Shown here one piece after another: positions 21,084-32,478 of a stretch of DNA of 64,000 nucleotides. Numbering within the stretch: position 1 is the stretch's first letter; every line of letters begins with the position of its first letter. The stretch is from Gnetum montanum. Taxonomy: Eukaryota; Streptophyta; Gnetopsida; Gnetales; Gnetaceae. The position numbers and the translations under genes are program-made. Below the pieces are notes generated by a model that was given only the letters and a program-made list of their open reading frames with translations, searched no databases and was not told the origin of the DNA. The DNA lies in assembly GCA_015680685.1 (NCBI GenBank), contig MNCI01036132.1:915219-979218 (forward strand), in the 5' to 3' direction.

Positions 21084-22332
21084 GCAATAGAATGGTACGA
21101 TGACATAAAAGAGTACCTTCTATGAGGCAAACCACCACAACATCTAACGAGTGCTCAAAAAGATGCGGTGCGAAGACGCTCTTGACAATATGCATTAATA
21201 GGAGACACCTTGTGTCATAGCTCCTATGAAGGCATTCTGTTAGTATGCGTTAGTAGCATCGACGGCCAAACAATCATGGAATAGGTTCATGAAGGACTTT
21301 GCGGAGGGCATATAGCACCCCAAAGCAATGGCAACGAAAATTAGACATTTGGGTTACTACTGGCCACACATGGAGTACGATTGTTTCTCCAGGGTCAGAA
21401 AATGTAACATTTGCCAAAGGCACAGTAACCTAATACACATATCACCTAATGAATTACACACTACACAAATTACATGGCCGTTCCGAAAATGGGGATTAGA
21501 CATCATTGGGCCGATAACACCATCGTCCTTAGCAAGACATAGCTTCATCCTCACTGCGATCGAATATTTCACAAAATGGGTAGAAGCTATTCCCCTTAGG
21601 AAAACCATGTCTAAACATGTTTGCAACTTCATATTAGAAAACATCGTAACCCATTTTGGTATCCCAATGACCATAGTCACCGATAATGTGCCACAGTTTA
21701 GCAGTACGAATACTAAAAGCTTCTGTGAAAGCCTAGGTATTAAACACTTGTTTTCATCACTGTATTACCCATAGAGCAATGGTCAAGTCGAGTCTACAAA
21801 TAAAACGATCATCATGGTGCTCAAGAAGATGCTGAATAAAAGCAAGAGATGATGGCACGAGCAGTTAATCTATGCATTATGGGCATACCGAACAATGCAT
21901 CGAACGTCCACAGGTAAGACAACATATAGCCTGGTATACGGATTTGAAGCTGTGTTACCTTTGGAGTTATAGGTTCCCTCGTTGCGGATAACGCTCTCTA
22001 GCCTCCTTGATGAAAGCCAGAACAATGAACTACGCATCGCTGACCTTGACTCGGTGGAGGAAGAAAGGGTACAAGTGCTTGATCAAATCGAATGGTACCA
22101 GAGACAACAACAGCAACATCATCAACACAATCCACATAAGTGACCGATCAAGGAAGGTGACCTAGTTCTCAAGGCAGTCCACGAACACTCGGACAAATTC
22201 TCAACTAACTGAGAAGGGCCTTACTTAGTCACCAAAGCATATGATAACGGGGCATTCAAACTCGCTGACATTGATGGAAACAAGTTCACCAATCCTACAA
22301 ATCATATGTACCTGAAACCGTTCTATGTCTGA
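21084..22332 (+). pseudogene. int: integrase of element 1, interrupted
   Basis: Integrase inserts the cDNA into the host chromosome. The zinc-binding N-terminus is at 21285-21415 (HEGLCGGHI, then GYYWPHMEYD and CNICQRH), with a frame change near 21325. The core starts at LDIIGPI (first D, near 21507). The second D is in TDNVPQF, where N-G is usual. The glutamate is in GQVESTNKTI after a TAG at 21772-21774. The tail keeps GDLVLKAV and MYLKPFYV before the final TGA. Five internal stops each fit one C-to-T or G-to-A change, for example P-x-SNGQ with TAG where CAG is expected. Better preserved than the integrase of element 2. Confidence 0.88.
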
Positions 22333-22349
22333 TGAGCTCAAGGTATGAA

Positions 22350-22665
22350 TCAATCCTAGCATCATGACTTAAAACTGATACCACAGAATAGTCCTGGAGC
22401 TATGACTCAAAACTAGCACCACAGAATGTCCTGGCGTCATGACGGTAAATCGACACCACAGAGCTTTGTCTGGTATGATACTAAACTACCACGCTTGTCC
22501 ACCAGAGTCCACTAAGACTATAAACTAGCTTGCCTCTTTATGGTCCGCCATGACTATAAACTAGCATTGCACCGTCTGCTACGATGGAAAACTAGCAACG
22601 TCCAAAGGATTATGACATGAAACTAATCCATAACAGTCTGCTAAGACTATAAACTGGTGACATCA
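22350..22665. repeat. nine-unit 37-bp repeat after integrase (element 1)
   Basis: Units such as CATGACTTAAAACTGATACC, CTATGACTCAAAACTAGCAC, CTAAGACTATAAACTAGC and CCATGACTATAAACTAGC recur at about 22362, 22400, 22438, 22475, 22512, 22549, 22579, 22611 and 22641. The inverse motif follows integrase in element 2. Confidence 0.75.
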
Positions 22666-23835
22666 TCAACAACCTGGCGTCATTTGAAAAGACATGCTGC
22701 TACAATCGGCTATATGTGCTCACCAAAAACCTGCTGCCTGATCTATCACATAAACCTAGATGAAACTGATGTTATTTAGGATTTTGTTTGCCTTGGAACC
22801 TCACATGACGGCTCCATTCCATTGACTACATTCGAGTGTAAAGTGCTATGGTAACTATTTCATTTGTGGTTTTCTTGTCCTCTCGGAGTTGTGTTTGTAG
22901 GATGACATGCTTGAGGCATTTGTGCACAGATACACTTCTTCATGATGACAAGGTATCACATTCTTCCTGACGCTCACAATTGGGTTAATCAATCCATTCA
23001 TAAGTACATTTCCAGCTCCTGACGCATTCCCCATTCTTCATCATGATCTTCTTACCCTACTCAATTATAGTCCCTTGATACAATATTCATCCCAAAACTC
23101 TTGATACACTGTTGCCCACTGTGATTCCCTAAGCAGTTGTAGCACAAAACACAACACACAACACATGATACAAACACAAGTACATAAGCATGAGCACGGC
23201 ACAAAAAGCAAGCTCTTTCAAAAAGACCAAAAAGAAAAACAAAAATAAGAGAAAAAGAAAAACAAAAGAAAAAGAGAGAAAAACAAAAAACAAAAAAGGT
23301 CAAAGAGAAAAATGCACAGAAAAGGTCTCCATGACCCCATTGACATCATAGACTAAAGGTCATTGGCTCTTCTCATACAAGCCCTAGGTGAGAAGGCAAT
23401 TGTCTTAGAAAAACACTCGTATCTCAAATGATCATGTTGCACATCATCGCATGGCTTTGGCTGTTTACAACAAGCTCCCTTAAACATGACACAAGGGTCT
23501 CGTTTCTCCAAAGAATGCACCTCCTATGCCTTGATTCCAAGTCTGCTATACATTGGCTATTGACAAGGATCAAAAAACTGGCTCGTTCACATGAGAGCAT
23601 TCCTCTCCCACAGTTCAAACAACGACACCCTTTGATCAACTCCTAATCCCCCAGTTACAACCTTCTTTCCCTGAACTACATTCCCATCAACCCAATGTAC
23701 TTTTGAAAATGGTGCAATGACATCCGACCAAGGGCCAACGAACGATGCTTGGTGCCAGGTTGATCGTGGTGTTTTGTACTTCTTTGTCGATGCCTCTCGG
23801 GTGGATTCCTCCAGATGTCAACAAACAGGGGCCAA
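22666..23835. other. 3' untranslated region of element 1
   Basis: No coding region. It contains a long purine-rich stretch (about 23214-23298, almost only A and G), whose complement gives a spurious Phe-rich minus-strand frame. It ends in AACAGGGGCCAA (23824-23835), the polypurine tract that primes plus-strand synthesis, directly against the 3' LTR. Confidence 0.6.
23824..23835 (+). promoter_or_regulatory. polypurine tract of element 1
   Basis: AACAGGGGCCAA abuts the TGAAACACC start of the 3' LTR, the position required of the plus-strand primer. Confidence 0.65.
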
Positions 23836-25510
23836 TGAAACACCACAAAATGTCAGCTTAACACTTTGAAATAAGAATGACTCAAGCCCCTTTCGGCATT
23901 CAGGAAGCAAAACTTGACTAAGGCATGGAATTCACACCCAGCTTGCTCAAGCCAGCTTACTCATGATGTCAAGCTAGCTTGCCCTCAATGTGACCAAACC
24001 TTCATAGCTTCCAAATTAGATCAAAACAATCCTAATTTGAATGGGCAAGGCCCCTCTCAGGTCCATTGATGATTAATCCAAGCTTCGGCATCCAAAATCC
24101 AAGATTTTAGGTCAAAATTACATAAACTTTGAGGTCACGCCCAAGTCACACTAGCAGCATGAGTCCAGCATGAGTAACTCAAAAATGCCTCAAAACAGCC
24201 CCAAAACAACATTAAAATGATCTGATTTTGAGGGTACAACCCACCCTCAAGGTTAATTAATGATTTCTCTAAGTTTCAGCCTCCAGAACTTCAGATTTCA
24301 GCTCCAAAAATGTTCATTTTCATTGCTCACACCTAGGTCATGCCCAGGTCACGTTGACAGTGTGAGCCCAGCGTAAGTTGCCAAAATGACTTGGATCAAG
24401 GCACTGACAGACTCAAATTCAGCTTGCAAGTCATCCCTAAAGGCAAGCAGTAGTTACACTTGAAAGATAGGTCTTAGAAAATCAAGATTTGGTGTGAAAT
24501 GAACCATTCCAACTTGCTCACGCCCAGCTCACGCTCAGGTGACATTGAGATCACACTAACAGCGTGAGCTACCAAAAGTGGCCTAGAGCATTCTAGCTAC
24601 ACGCCGAGGGCATGCTAGGATAAGATCAACTCACACTGGTAGCCTTGATGAAGCAAGAACATCTCAAACAGCCATAGAACCACTCATGTTGGCATCCTGC
24701 AGCAACTAGTTCGTAGATCGAGAGGTTCCAAGCGATCCAGAATCAAGATCTCTTGTTGTACACTATTATTTTATTGTAAATTTGCAACATTTGTGAGTGC
24801 TTACACTTAAAATTGTATGCATGAGCATAATGTAAATCAATACACATTGTAAGATACAGGGCATCCGGTCCAGAACGTAGTCTGCCCACGTACACCTGTC
24901 ACGCGATCCATTTTTCTCAGATCTCACAGCCAGTGACCTCATTCGCAAATCCTACTCCTGAGCCTAGAAAAATGTATAAATACCCTATTCATTAACATAA
25001 ATAGGGTTGGTAAAATTTGGAACAAGAAAACCAGTAATCTTGAGCCCAACGTACATGATTCCCAGTGCCTGCAAACACCTCGCATCAAAGCTTAATGTCT
25101 AACTTGTGATCTAGACACGCAACTGTGTTTTGACCGGTGCACATCTTATTAATAAATACAACACAGTTTCATTTGTGCCTTCCATTCTATGTTTCATATC
25201 ATTATTTGCATTGTTCCACTTTATTGCATGTTTCTACATACATTCTGTTCACATTGATATGCTATATTGCATATTTACGTTTCGTTACATCACGTTTTCT
25301 CATTTTACATTTCGGGACGATAACCCCAACGCAGGCCATCAGTGTATGCTTGGGGAAGTCCTTGGTTTATCTACGTGTAGACCATCCAAGGCACTCTACC
25401 TTCGTTTTTCCAGCTTGCCCTCACACGAAGGCAGGGTCGTCTGTATCTCTCCGGAGATCTTTCGACGTTTGTTTTCCTCCAGCCTTACGCCGACGATTTC
25501 GGATAGTACA
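23836..25510 (+). repeat. 3' LTR of element 1
   Basis: 1675 bases, pair of 7190-8874 with the same ends, the same TATA box (24975-24982) and the same CACGCTG/CAGCGTGAG pairs, some altered by transitions. Open frames at 25130-25570 are the same LTR-internal frames seen in the 5' copy and are not called genes. Confidence 0.93.
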
Positions 25511-25515
25511 TCTAG
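25511..25515. repeat. target-site duplication, right copy (TCTAG)
   Basis: Exact match of 7185-7189, immediately after the CA of the 3' LTR. Confidence 0.9.
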
Positions 25516-26440
25516 ATATTACGAAAGACAAATCAATATGCTAGAAAACAAGAAATTTAGCTATCTTTAGTTATTAAAAATAAGATTACAATAGGGTTCC
25601 ACAACCTAAGCATATCCAAATCACTTAATAAACTCAAATTAGGTTGTAGAGCATGAGGCTCTATAACCACACAATGATTATTCTTAAATCAAGACTCAAC
25701 TAATAAAGAATCTCTCCTATAACCTAGGACTAAGATCTTAACTCACAAGCATACAAGAGACATACACATAGGTCAAACACACACATAATTTAATCACAAA
25801 ATTGCAACTTCACTCTTGCACTCATAGACTTTTGCGATTTTTCCTTAAGCTTTTATCTCCTGACATCTTCATGATATCTCATGACCTCTCATGGTGTTTC
25901 ATGATGATATAATCCTAAAACAAGACTAATATTTATTAACACAGCTAAACAAGAAGCCTAGAAAACCTTCCTCAAGCTTAACTTAAATATCTCATGATGT
26001 TTCTATCTTTTTCTCCATTGTTTCAATTGTTTTCTAAATTGAAATGATAATTTTCAAAGTTTTTCCATTTCTTTGAGTCATCTCTAAACTTCTTGGATTA
26101 TCTCACTATTAAATTGAACATGTAGATAAGCTATCTCATATTTTCTTAAGACATCTCCACTAGAGTTGAGACATTGTAGCCATACTTCAAACATCTCAGT
26201 TGATAAATCTTGCTAACTTTTGAGTTGTCTTACTCTTTTATAAGATGTGTTACTTGAGATAATTATAATTTTTTCAAGATGTTTCTCTTGAATTTGGGAC
26301 TTCTCTTATAAGCCCAATTCTTAGCCAAGATATCTCATAAATTTCAAGACATCTCTCCAAAGCCCAAAAACCTACAAAAACAACTATAAGGCAAAAGACA
26401 AAGGAATTAGAAGAGGTATTCCTATACCAACATTTCAATC
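25516..26440. repeat. AT-rich stretch with ACATCTC/GAGATGT words, possible chromovirus LTR
   Basis: No coding region. CATCTC, GAGATGT and variants recur from about 25868 to 26345, often in both orientations. It lies on the 3' side of the chromovirus chromodomain remnant, so it may be that element's 3' LTR. No second copy was found to prove it. Confidence 0.35.
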
Positions 26441-26469
26441 CTTCAAAAAGTGAACTCATGTGAACAAGG

Positions 26470-27660
26470 AAGTAGGGGTAGAAGTGATCTCCCACTCATG
26501 AAGGTTAGTCTCATGGACTCATATAACATCATCTATGGATTGATCTTCCCAATGAATCAAGTACTCATGTGGCTTCACTGCACAAGTGCTTAAAGCTTTC
26601 CTTCAGTTGAGTATGATTGCCTTCCTTTTCATTGAAGGCTTTCACTAATTAATAGCCTTCTTTAATTTATTGATGTTATCCTATATTCTTTTCTCATCAA
26701 ATAGTCCATGATAGTGAATAATATATAAAACATTAAATACAAAATACATATCAACATCATTGGGTAAGTCAATCTTAAAATCATTATCATTAATTTTAGC
26801 CTTTAAACTAAAAGGATCCATCTTCTTAGCTTTCAACTTGGAGAAGTTGACACCTCTCAATCTCTTGTTCTTTAAGTGAGCCTAAACCAAGTCACCAACA
26901 ATAAAAATTGATTTCTATTTGTCCTGGGGACTCTTTGTTTAGCCTTCTTCTTAAGATTTCATGTTACTTGTGCATGAAGATCCTTCATCTCTTTCATAAA
27001 ATTAGTACTACATTGACCTTCACCATAAAAGTTTTGCAAAGGATCCACCATATTTAGATAGAACTATAATTCACCTCAAATGGGATTTTACCCATGGCAA
27101 TATGAAAAGCATTATTATATGAAATATCAACATAATACAATAAGTTTTCCAACTTGTTTGCTTCACACAAATAAATTAAAATATTTAGTAAGGATTTATT
27201 CACCACCTTTGTTTGGCCATTAGATTGTGGATGGTATGCATTAGAAAAATTTAGTTTTATCCTTACAATTTTCCAAAGGGACCTCCAAAAATGACTTGTG
27301 AACTTGGAATTTTTGTCACTAACAATATTCAAAGGAATTCCCTATAACTTCATAACATGTTGGAAAAATAAATTTACCACATGAGAAGCATCACTTACCT
27401 TTTCACATGGAATAAAGTATGCCATCTTGCAGAATCTATCCACAGTAACAAAAACTTAAATGATTCCACTCTTGGTCTTTACAATATTTCTCACAAATTT
27501 CATTGACATACTTCAATGATTCATTGACAGATCCAAGCCATGACTGAAGGCATCATCTATGTTTGATTAATATGATGATGATATTCTGATTGCCTTGAGC
27601 AAACCCATCCCATTAAGACAACAAAAGATGTATCTACCAAGATTTTTAATTTTCTTACCT
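26470..27660 (-). pseudogene. int: chromovirus integrase with chromodomain remnant
   Basis: Minus strand. The best stretch, 27332-27054, reads IVSDKNSKFTSHFWRSLWK (second catalytic D) and AYHPQSNGQTKVVNKSL, where glutamate is normal after Q-T but K is present. Upstream, [15 protein letters not shown] belongs to the core start. Downstream, near 26515-26575, EYLIHWEDQSIDDVI then VHETNLHEWE is a degenerate chromodomain, which in chromoviruses directs integration to marked chromatin; a TGA sits where Trp is expected. This is a Gypsy lineage different from elements 1 and 2. It is cut at about 27.84 kb by the left LTR of element 2, and its RT part was not found. Confidence 0.75.
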
Positions 27661-27843
27661 TTAAAGACCTTTTTTGCCACTAGGATATGGTACTCCTCAA
27701 CTTCTCCTTTCTTCATTAAAGGATGAGAATTACAATCATTCAAGGAATATTTATACTTATTACTCTAATTGATTGTATTTCTTCATGACTAATGATTAGG
27801 TATAACGATCTAGACTTAAATGACTTAGCACACAAGTTCCCCT

Positions 27844-28698
27844 AGAAGAAGACTTGTTTGATGAAAGAGAAAGCTCTAGTGGAAGCATGATGAAAGAAAT
27901 TATTTATTTCTTTAATTAAGTATTATGGAGACACATATTATGATCATAAATAATTTGTAAAAGGTGTTTGAGGCTAGTTTTTATAGGTTTTCGGTCATGA
28001 ATGGTGCTACAAGATGACTATAATTTGGTTGCACAATGGCTACAAATTGCCTGCCAAAGTGTTGCAAATTTCTACCTTGTACAAGTGAGATAGGTGCTCA
28101 AATTTGAGAGGTTACCATATATAGTAAGTGTCTTTCTCCCATGGCCATTCTGTTTACTATAAATAGTAATAGGGACACAACTTCTACACTAGAGATGAAT
28201 CTTCCACACTAAGTCCTTTTCCATCCTTGCTAAAGTGGTTGGTCAATGTTGGAGTGCATGGAGTGTTAAAATCTAGCTCTTGTGGGTTCCACAATGGGGG
28301 CATATAGTTTCTATGCTAGGGGGAGAAGTTTCCAAGATGAGGGAAAGCATCCCACTCCTCCATGCTAGGGATTGGTGAGATTTACCCCTTGTAAGTGTTT
28401 CCAATGTAGAAAAATATATACCCCTAATAAAACCCCTCAAGTTGTCATTTTTGGCATTCTAAAAGGCAATTTGACCTCTCTAAGCCTAGATAAAGATGCT
28501 AGGTAACTTTTTTCATTTGGGGAATGAGGCTTTGACCACTTATGAGGAGTTTTTCAATCCCAAAAGTATGGGATATGTGAGATTGCCTCCCATGGGTTAC
28601 AATCTTCATATTTACAATGATGTTTTGCCTTGGGTTTCATGGGGTGAAAGCTACATGATGGAAATTGGCTATAACATACAAAATTTTATGGTGTTTCA
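27844..28698 (-). repeat. 3' LTR of element 2, truncated
   Basis: About 27900-28698 aligns with 48230-49047. On the minus strand it starts TGAAACACCATAAAATTTTG at 28698. The part corresponding to 47606-48200 is absent, so the outer end is deleted where it meets the chromovirus remnant. Contains ATGCTAG/CTAGCAT-type words. Confidence 0.75.
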
Positions 28699-28814
28699 AT
28701 GGTAACTCTTTGTTGGTGTCTTAAAGATTGATCCCAGAGACATCAACAAAGAATACAAAACACCACTACATATTACAATGCTATAATGCATATAGGTCAT
28801 ATGAGATGAGAAAA

Positions 28815-28930
28815 CCAAGCTATCTAGGTTACCGAAGTTGCTAGTTTAAGGTCATCATGGGCTATGGTACCAGTTTAAGGCCCTGGTAGGCTGTGTTGCT
28901 AGTTTAAGGTCATAGTGGACTATTGAAAGT
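28815..28930. repeat. module-border repeats after integrase (element 2)
   Basis: Three units of GCTAGTTTAAGGTCAT and similar, each followed by a short GGTGG/GGGC-CTATG block. On the element's own strand this is the ATGACCTTAAACTAGC motif found after integrase in element 1. Confidence 0.6.
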
Positions 28931-28947
28931 AGGCTCACTTATTGATG

Positions 28948-30168
28948 ATTGTCAGCTACATGTAGTCTGGCTTTAGATAGGAATGATTGACCATATTGGC
29001 CATCTGATTTCCATCCATGTCAGCTATCCTAAATGTACCATTCCTGTAGGATTTGATGACAAGGAAGAACCCTTTCTAGTTGGTTGAGAACTTATCCACA
29101 TGCTTGTGCATGGCTTTGAGGACCAAGTCACCCTCCTTGATCTTATGCATGATCAAGTTATGGTGATGTTGCCACTTCTACCTCCCTTGATATTACTTGA
29201 TGTGGGCGAGTGCTTGCATTATTGCTCCTCCACCAAGCCCAAGGTTGTTGTTTGTAACTACTTATTTTGCTCATCATTAATGAAGTCAGTCAAGGCTACT
29301 TGAAGTGATGGCACCTACAATTCAAAAGGTAAAATAGCTTTAAAACCATAAACCAAGCTATAAGGGGTCATACTAGTTGCCATGCGATAGGTTGTTCTGT
29401 ATGCTCATAGTGCATGGACAAGTCGCTCGTGCCATTTGCTCCACTTGTTGTTGAGCATCTTCTTAAGCAAGTTGATAATGACCTTGTTGCTTACTTCTAC
29501 TTATTCATTGTCTTGAGGGTAATAAGGCGATGGGAAAGAATGCTTAATGCCTAGGTCATGACAAAACTCTTTTGTTTCTTGGCTACTAAATTATGGTCCA
29601 TTATTTGTAACTATGGTCATGGGTATGCCAAAACAAACTACAATGTTATCTAGGAGGAATTTGTAGACTTGCTAGAATGTAGTCTTCCTTAGGGGAATAG
29701 CCTCAAACCACTTTGTAAAGTATTTGGTTGTGGTGATGATGACGCTATGCCATGTAGAAGACTTAGGTGTTATAGGTCCAATGATATCTAATCCCATCAT
29801 TGAAATGACAATGTTATTTGAGTGGTATGAAACTCAATTGGTGGTACATGTATAAGGTTGCTATATTGTTAGCATGTGTCACACCACTTAACCTTCTGCA
29901 GGTAATCATTTTCCATATGGGGCCAATGGTAGCCTAACCATCTAATCTTAGTGGCCATAGCTCTCGATCCTATATGTCTTTCACAAACATCCTCATGAAC
30001 CTCCTCTAGGATTATATTGCCTTCGGTCTTACCTAAGCACTTTAGGAGTATGACATCATAGGATTGTTGACATAATGTGCTATCACCTACGATTACAAAT
30101 TGCTTTGATTGCTTGTGTACAACATCCTTTTGAGCAGTAGTTAGGCCTTGTGAGGATTCGCCATGCAT
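28948..30168 (-). pseudogene. int: integrase of element 2, heavily interrupted
   Basis: The zinc-binding region is clear at 30015-29870: HEDVCERHIGSRAMATKIR, GYHWPHMENDY and WCDTC, matching element 1 nearly residue for residue. The catalytic core between about 29850 and 29500 is broken by stops and shifts. The C-terminal part recovers near 29115-28950 (VLKAMHKHVDKFSTN, NGTFRIADMDGNQ, HSYLKPDYM), matching the end of the element 1 integrase. This copy is inactive. Confidence 0.75.
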
Positions 30169-30195
30169 AAAGTAAAATTTGATATCATCATACCA

Positions 30196-32478
30196 CTACC
30201 TAGTAGGATTAGTATGAATGAAGACCACAAAGGCATCCTCAGTGTTCTTTGTGATGGGAGTAGCACAGTCCATAGTTAAGGTGGGAAACTTATTAAACAC
30301 ATCTAGCATCACACTAAGGGCTAACATTGCAATTACATTGGCTATGGTGTTCTTGTTTTGATGTATGGATTGGATATCAACATTTGTGAAGTATAGTAGC
30401 AATTTCTTTTGTAGGTCACAGTATGGTTGCAAGCGTTTGGCTTTACATGTGTAGACCTTGGTCACTTGGTTGACCACAAGTTGTGAATTAATTTTGATCA
30501 TTAAGCATTTGATTCCTAGGTCATGAGCTATCATCATCCCTTTGATTAAACCCTCATACTCTACTATGTTTTTTGTGCATGGGAACTCAAAATGATAGGC
30601 AAAGGATCAAATCTTACTAGATGGAAATGTTATGATGGTAGTGGCACTAGTCCCATGGGTAGTTGAAGCTCCATCAAAGTGCATAACTACCTCATAATCC
30701 TTGGGCACTTGGCTAACTACATTAATATGCTCATCAAGGAACTTGGAATCTATGGCTACTTAGTCATCGATAGGTAAAACTGTGAGTTGTACGACTATAG
30801 CTTGACATTTGGGTGAGGATTGAGAGACATAATGAACATCAAACTTCCTAATTATGGCTTTTCATCGAGCTATATGACTACTTTCGTAAATGTTGGTTGT
30901 TATGGCTCTAAGTATGTTTTCTTTGCAAATGACGCTAACTTAGCTTTTGAAGAGGTAGTGTCTTCACTTCTTCAAGGAGAAGACTAGTGTTAGACAATAC
31001 TTCTCCACTTTAGTGTATCAGGTCTCATGGACAACTAGTGCATGGCTAAGGTAGTATACTAGCATCTTCGCTCCATCATCATGTTTTTGATGGAGTAGAG
31101 AAGCAATGAATGTGTTAGAGATGGCAAGGTAGATGAAAAATAGTTTACTCTCTTATGGAGGATAGACTGTCAGTAGTTATGCCAACTCCTGATTGAGGTT
31201 TTCAAAGGCCTCTTGGCATTGAACCATCCACTCATAGTGAATCCCTTTCTTAAGCAAGTATTGCATGGGCTATAACTTATTCGTAAGTCTAGCTATAAAC
31301 CCACGAATGAACTGCAATCTACCTTGTAATCCTTGAAGCTCCTTAAGGTTGGTAGGTGCTACTAATTTGGATATGGCCTTAACCTTATCAGGATCGACAT
31401 GTATCCCTAATTTGGATACTACAAAGCTAAGCATTTTAGCAGTCTTAACACTGAAGACACACTTCTTAGGATTGAGCCTAAGATCATATTTAAGTCATCA
31501 CTTAAGTGGAAGATCTAGGTCATTAGCATGGTAATTAGCCATTTTAGACTTAATGACTATGTCATCTATGTAATCATTAAGCAAACCTAGCATGCAATCA
31601 CTGAAGATATAGGTCATGGCTCTTTGGTACGTTGCTCCTGCATTCTTAAGGTCAAAGGACATCATGGTAGAACAAAAGGCACCCTAAGGGATCATGAAGG
31701 TCATGCTAAGTTAGTGCTCTAAATTGATCCTAATCTAGTTATATCCTGAGAAGCCATTCATAAATGATAACAAAGCATGTCTAGCCATAGTATTAATAAG
31801 TTGATTAATACTAGGTAGAGAGAAGTCATCCTTGATAGTTACTTTATTTAGGTTTCACAAATTTATGAAAATATGGATACTCTCATTTTTCTTAGGGACT
31901 ACCACTCTGTTGGACACCCATTTTGCATAGTTGAAAACCCTAATAAAACCAACTTGGTAGAGCTTTGAGATCTCATCATGAACTACCAAGGCTAGATCGC
32001 ATTTAATCTTGCACACTTTTTACTTAACTAATCTAATGCTAGGGTCTAGTATGATGTTGTGTTGGACTAAACGTGGGTCTAGGCCCAACATATCTTCATA
32101 TGACTAGGCAAAGACCTTAATGTTGCTTTGTAGGACCTTGGTGATGCCTTAAACCTATTGAAGTTCTAGCGAGGAACTTATTTTAAGGATTTTCTCATTA
32201 CCACTATGTGTTATGATAGGAGCGTCAACTAAAAAGTCTTCAGTTACATCACCCACCTCTAAGTTAAGGGTTTTGACTAGATTTTTAGGCCATTCTAGAG
32301 GTTTCTCTATTGAGGCTATGTGGTTTACAAGACTCTCAGGCTCAAGATTTAGGCAATCAGGGTCAATACACCATTCAACATCACCATGAGGTCCATGTAG
32401 ATACAATGGCAAACTAATTTGCTCCCAGGTACTCATACTTTGATCCCGCATATCAACCAAAATCATATTTAGTGACAC
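30196..32478 (-). pseudogene. pol: reverse transcriptase and two RNase H domains of element 2
   Basis: Minus strand from an N-terminal spacer (MSLNMILVDMRDQSMSTWEQ near 32478) that aligns with the spacer before RT in element 1. RT follows with LYQVGFIRVFNYAKWVSN, NAGATYQRAM and the catalytic Y-I-D-D at 31572-31561 (LNDYIDDIVIKSKMANYHA), then LKELQGLQGRLQFIRGF. The first RNase H carries KMLVYYLSHALVV and ILRAITTNIYESSHIA. The second has VVMHFDGAST, EYEGLIKG, INSQLVVNQVT and IHQNKNTIANVIA, with D-to-N changes at active-site positions. At least ten stops are present. It shows what element 1 has lost. Confidence 0.85.

Larger units (their letters stand above)
7190..25510 (+). mobile_element. element 1: complete Tat-lineage Ty3/Gypsy LTR retrotransposon with an antisense gene
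   Basis: An 18.3 kb element with LTRs at 7190-8874 and 23836-25510, both TGAAACACCAC...TACA, a perfect TCTAG target duplication, a primer-binding site at 8880 and a G-rich polypurine tract before the 3' LTR. Sense-strand order is gag (9.2-11.5 kb), protease (12.3-13.0 kb), RT remnant with two RNase H domains (19.6-21.1 kb) and integrase (21.3-22.3 kb). Two successive RNase H domains are characteristic of the Tat lineage (Ogre, Retand, Grande). Between protease and RT lies a 6.6 kb insert carrying a multi-exon gene on the minus strand. By eye the LTRs differ at about nine of the first 140 positions, so the insertion is old but clear. The core of RT is deleted, so this copy cannot reverse-transcribe itself. 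Confidence 0.93.

Noticed and set aside
23061-23303. Minus-strand frame rich in Phe, 80 codons
   Set aside because: It is the complement of an A/G-only tract in the 3' untranslated region of element 1; composition alone keeps it open.
27839-27843. CCCCT beside both outer ends of element 2 as a target duplication
   Set aside because: The left LTR lacks its outer 0.5-0.6 kb, so a true duplication should not be adjacent; a five-base match by chance is possible. Kept only as a note.
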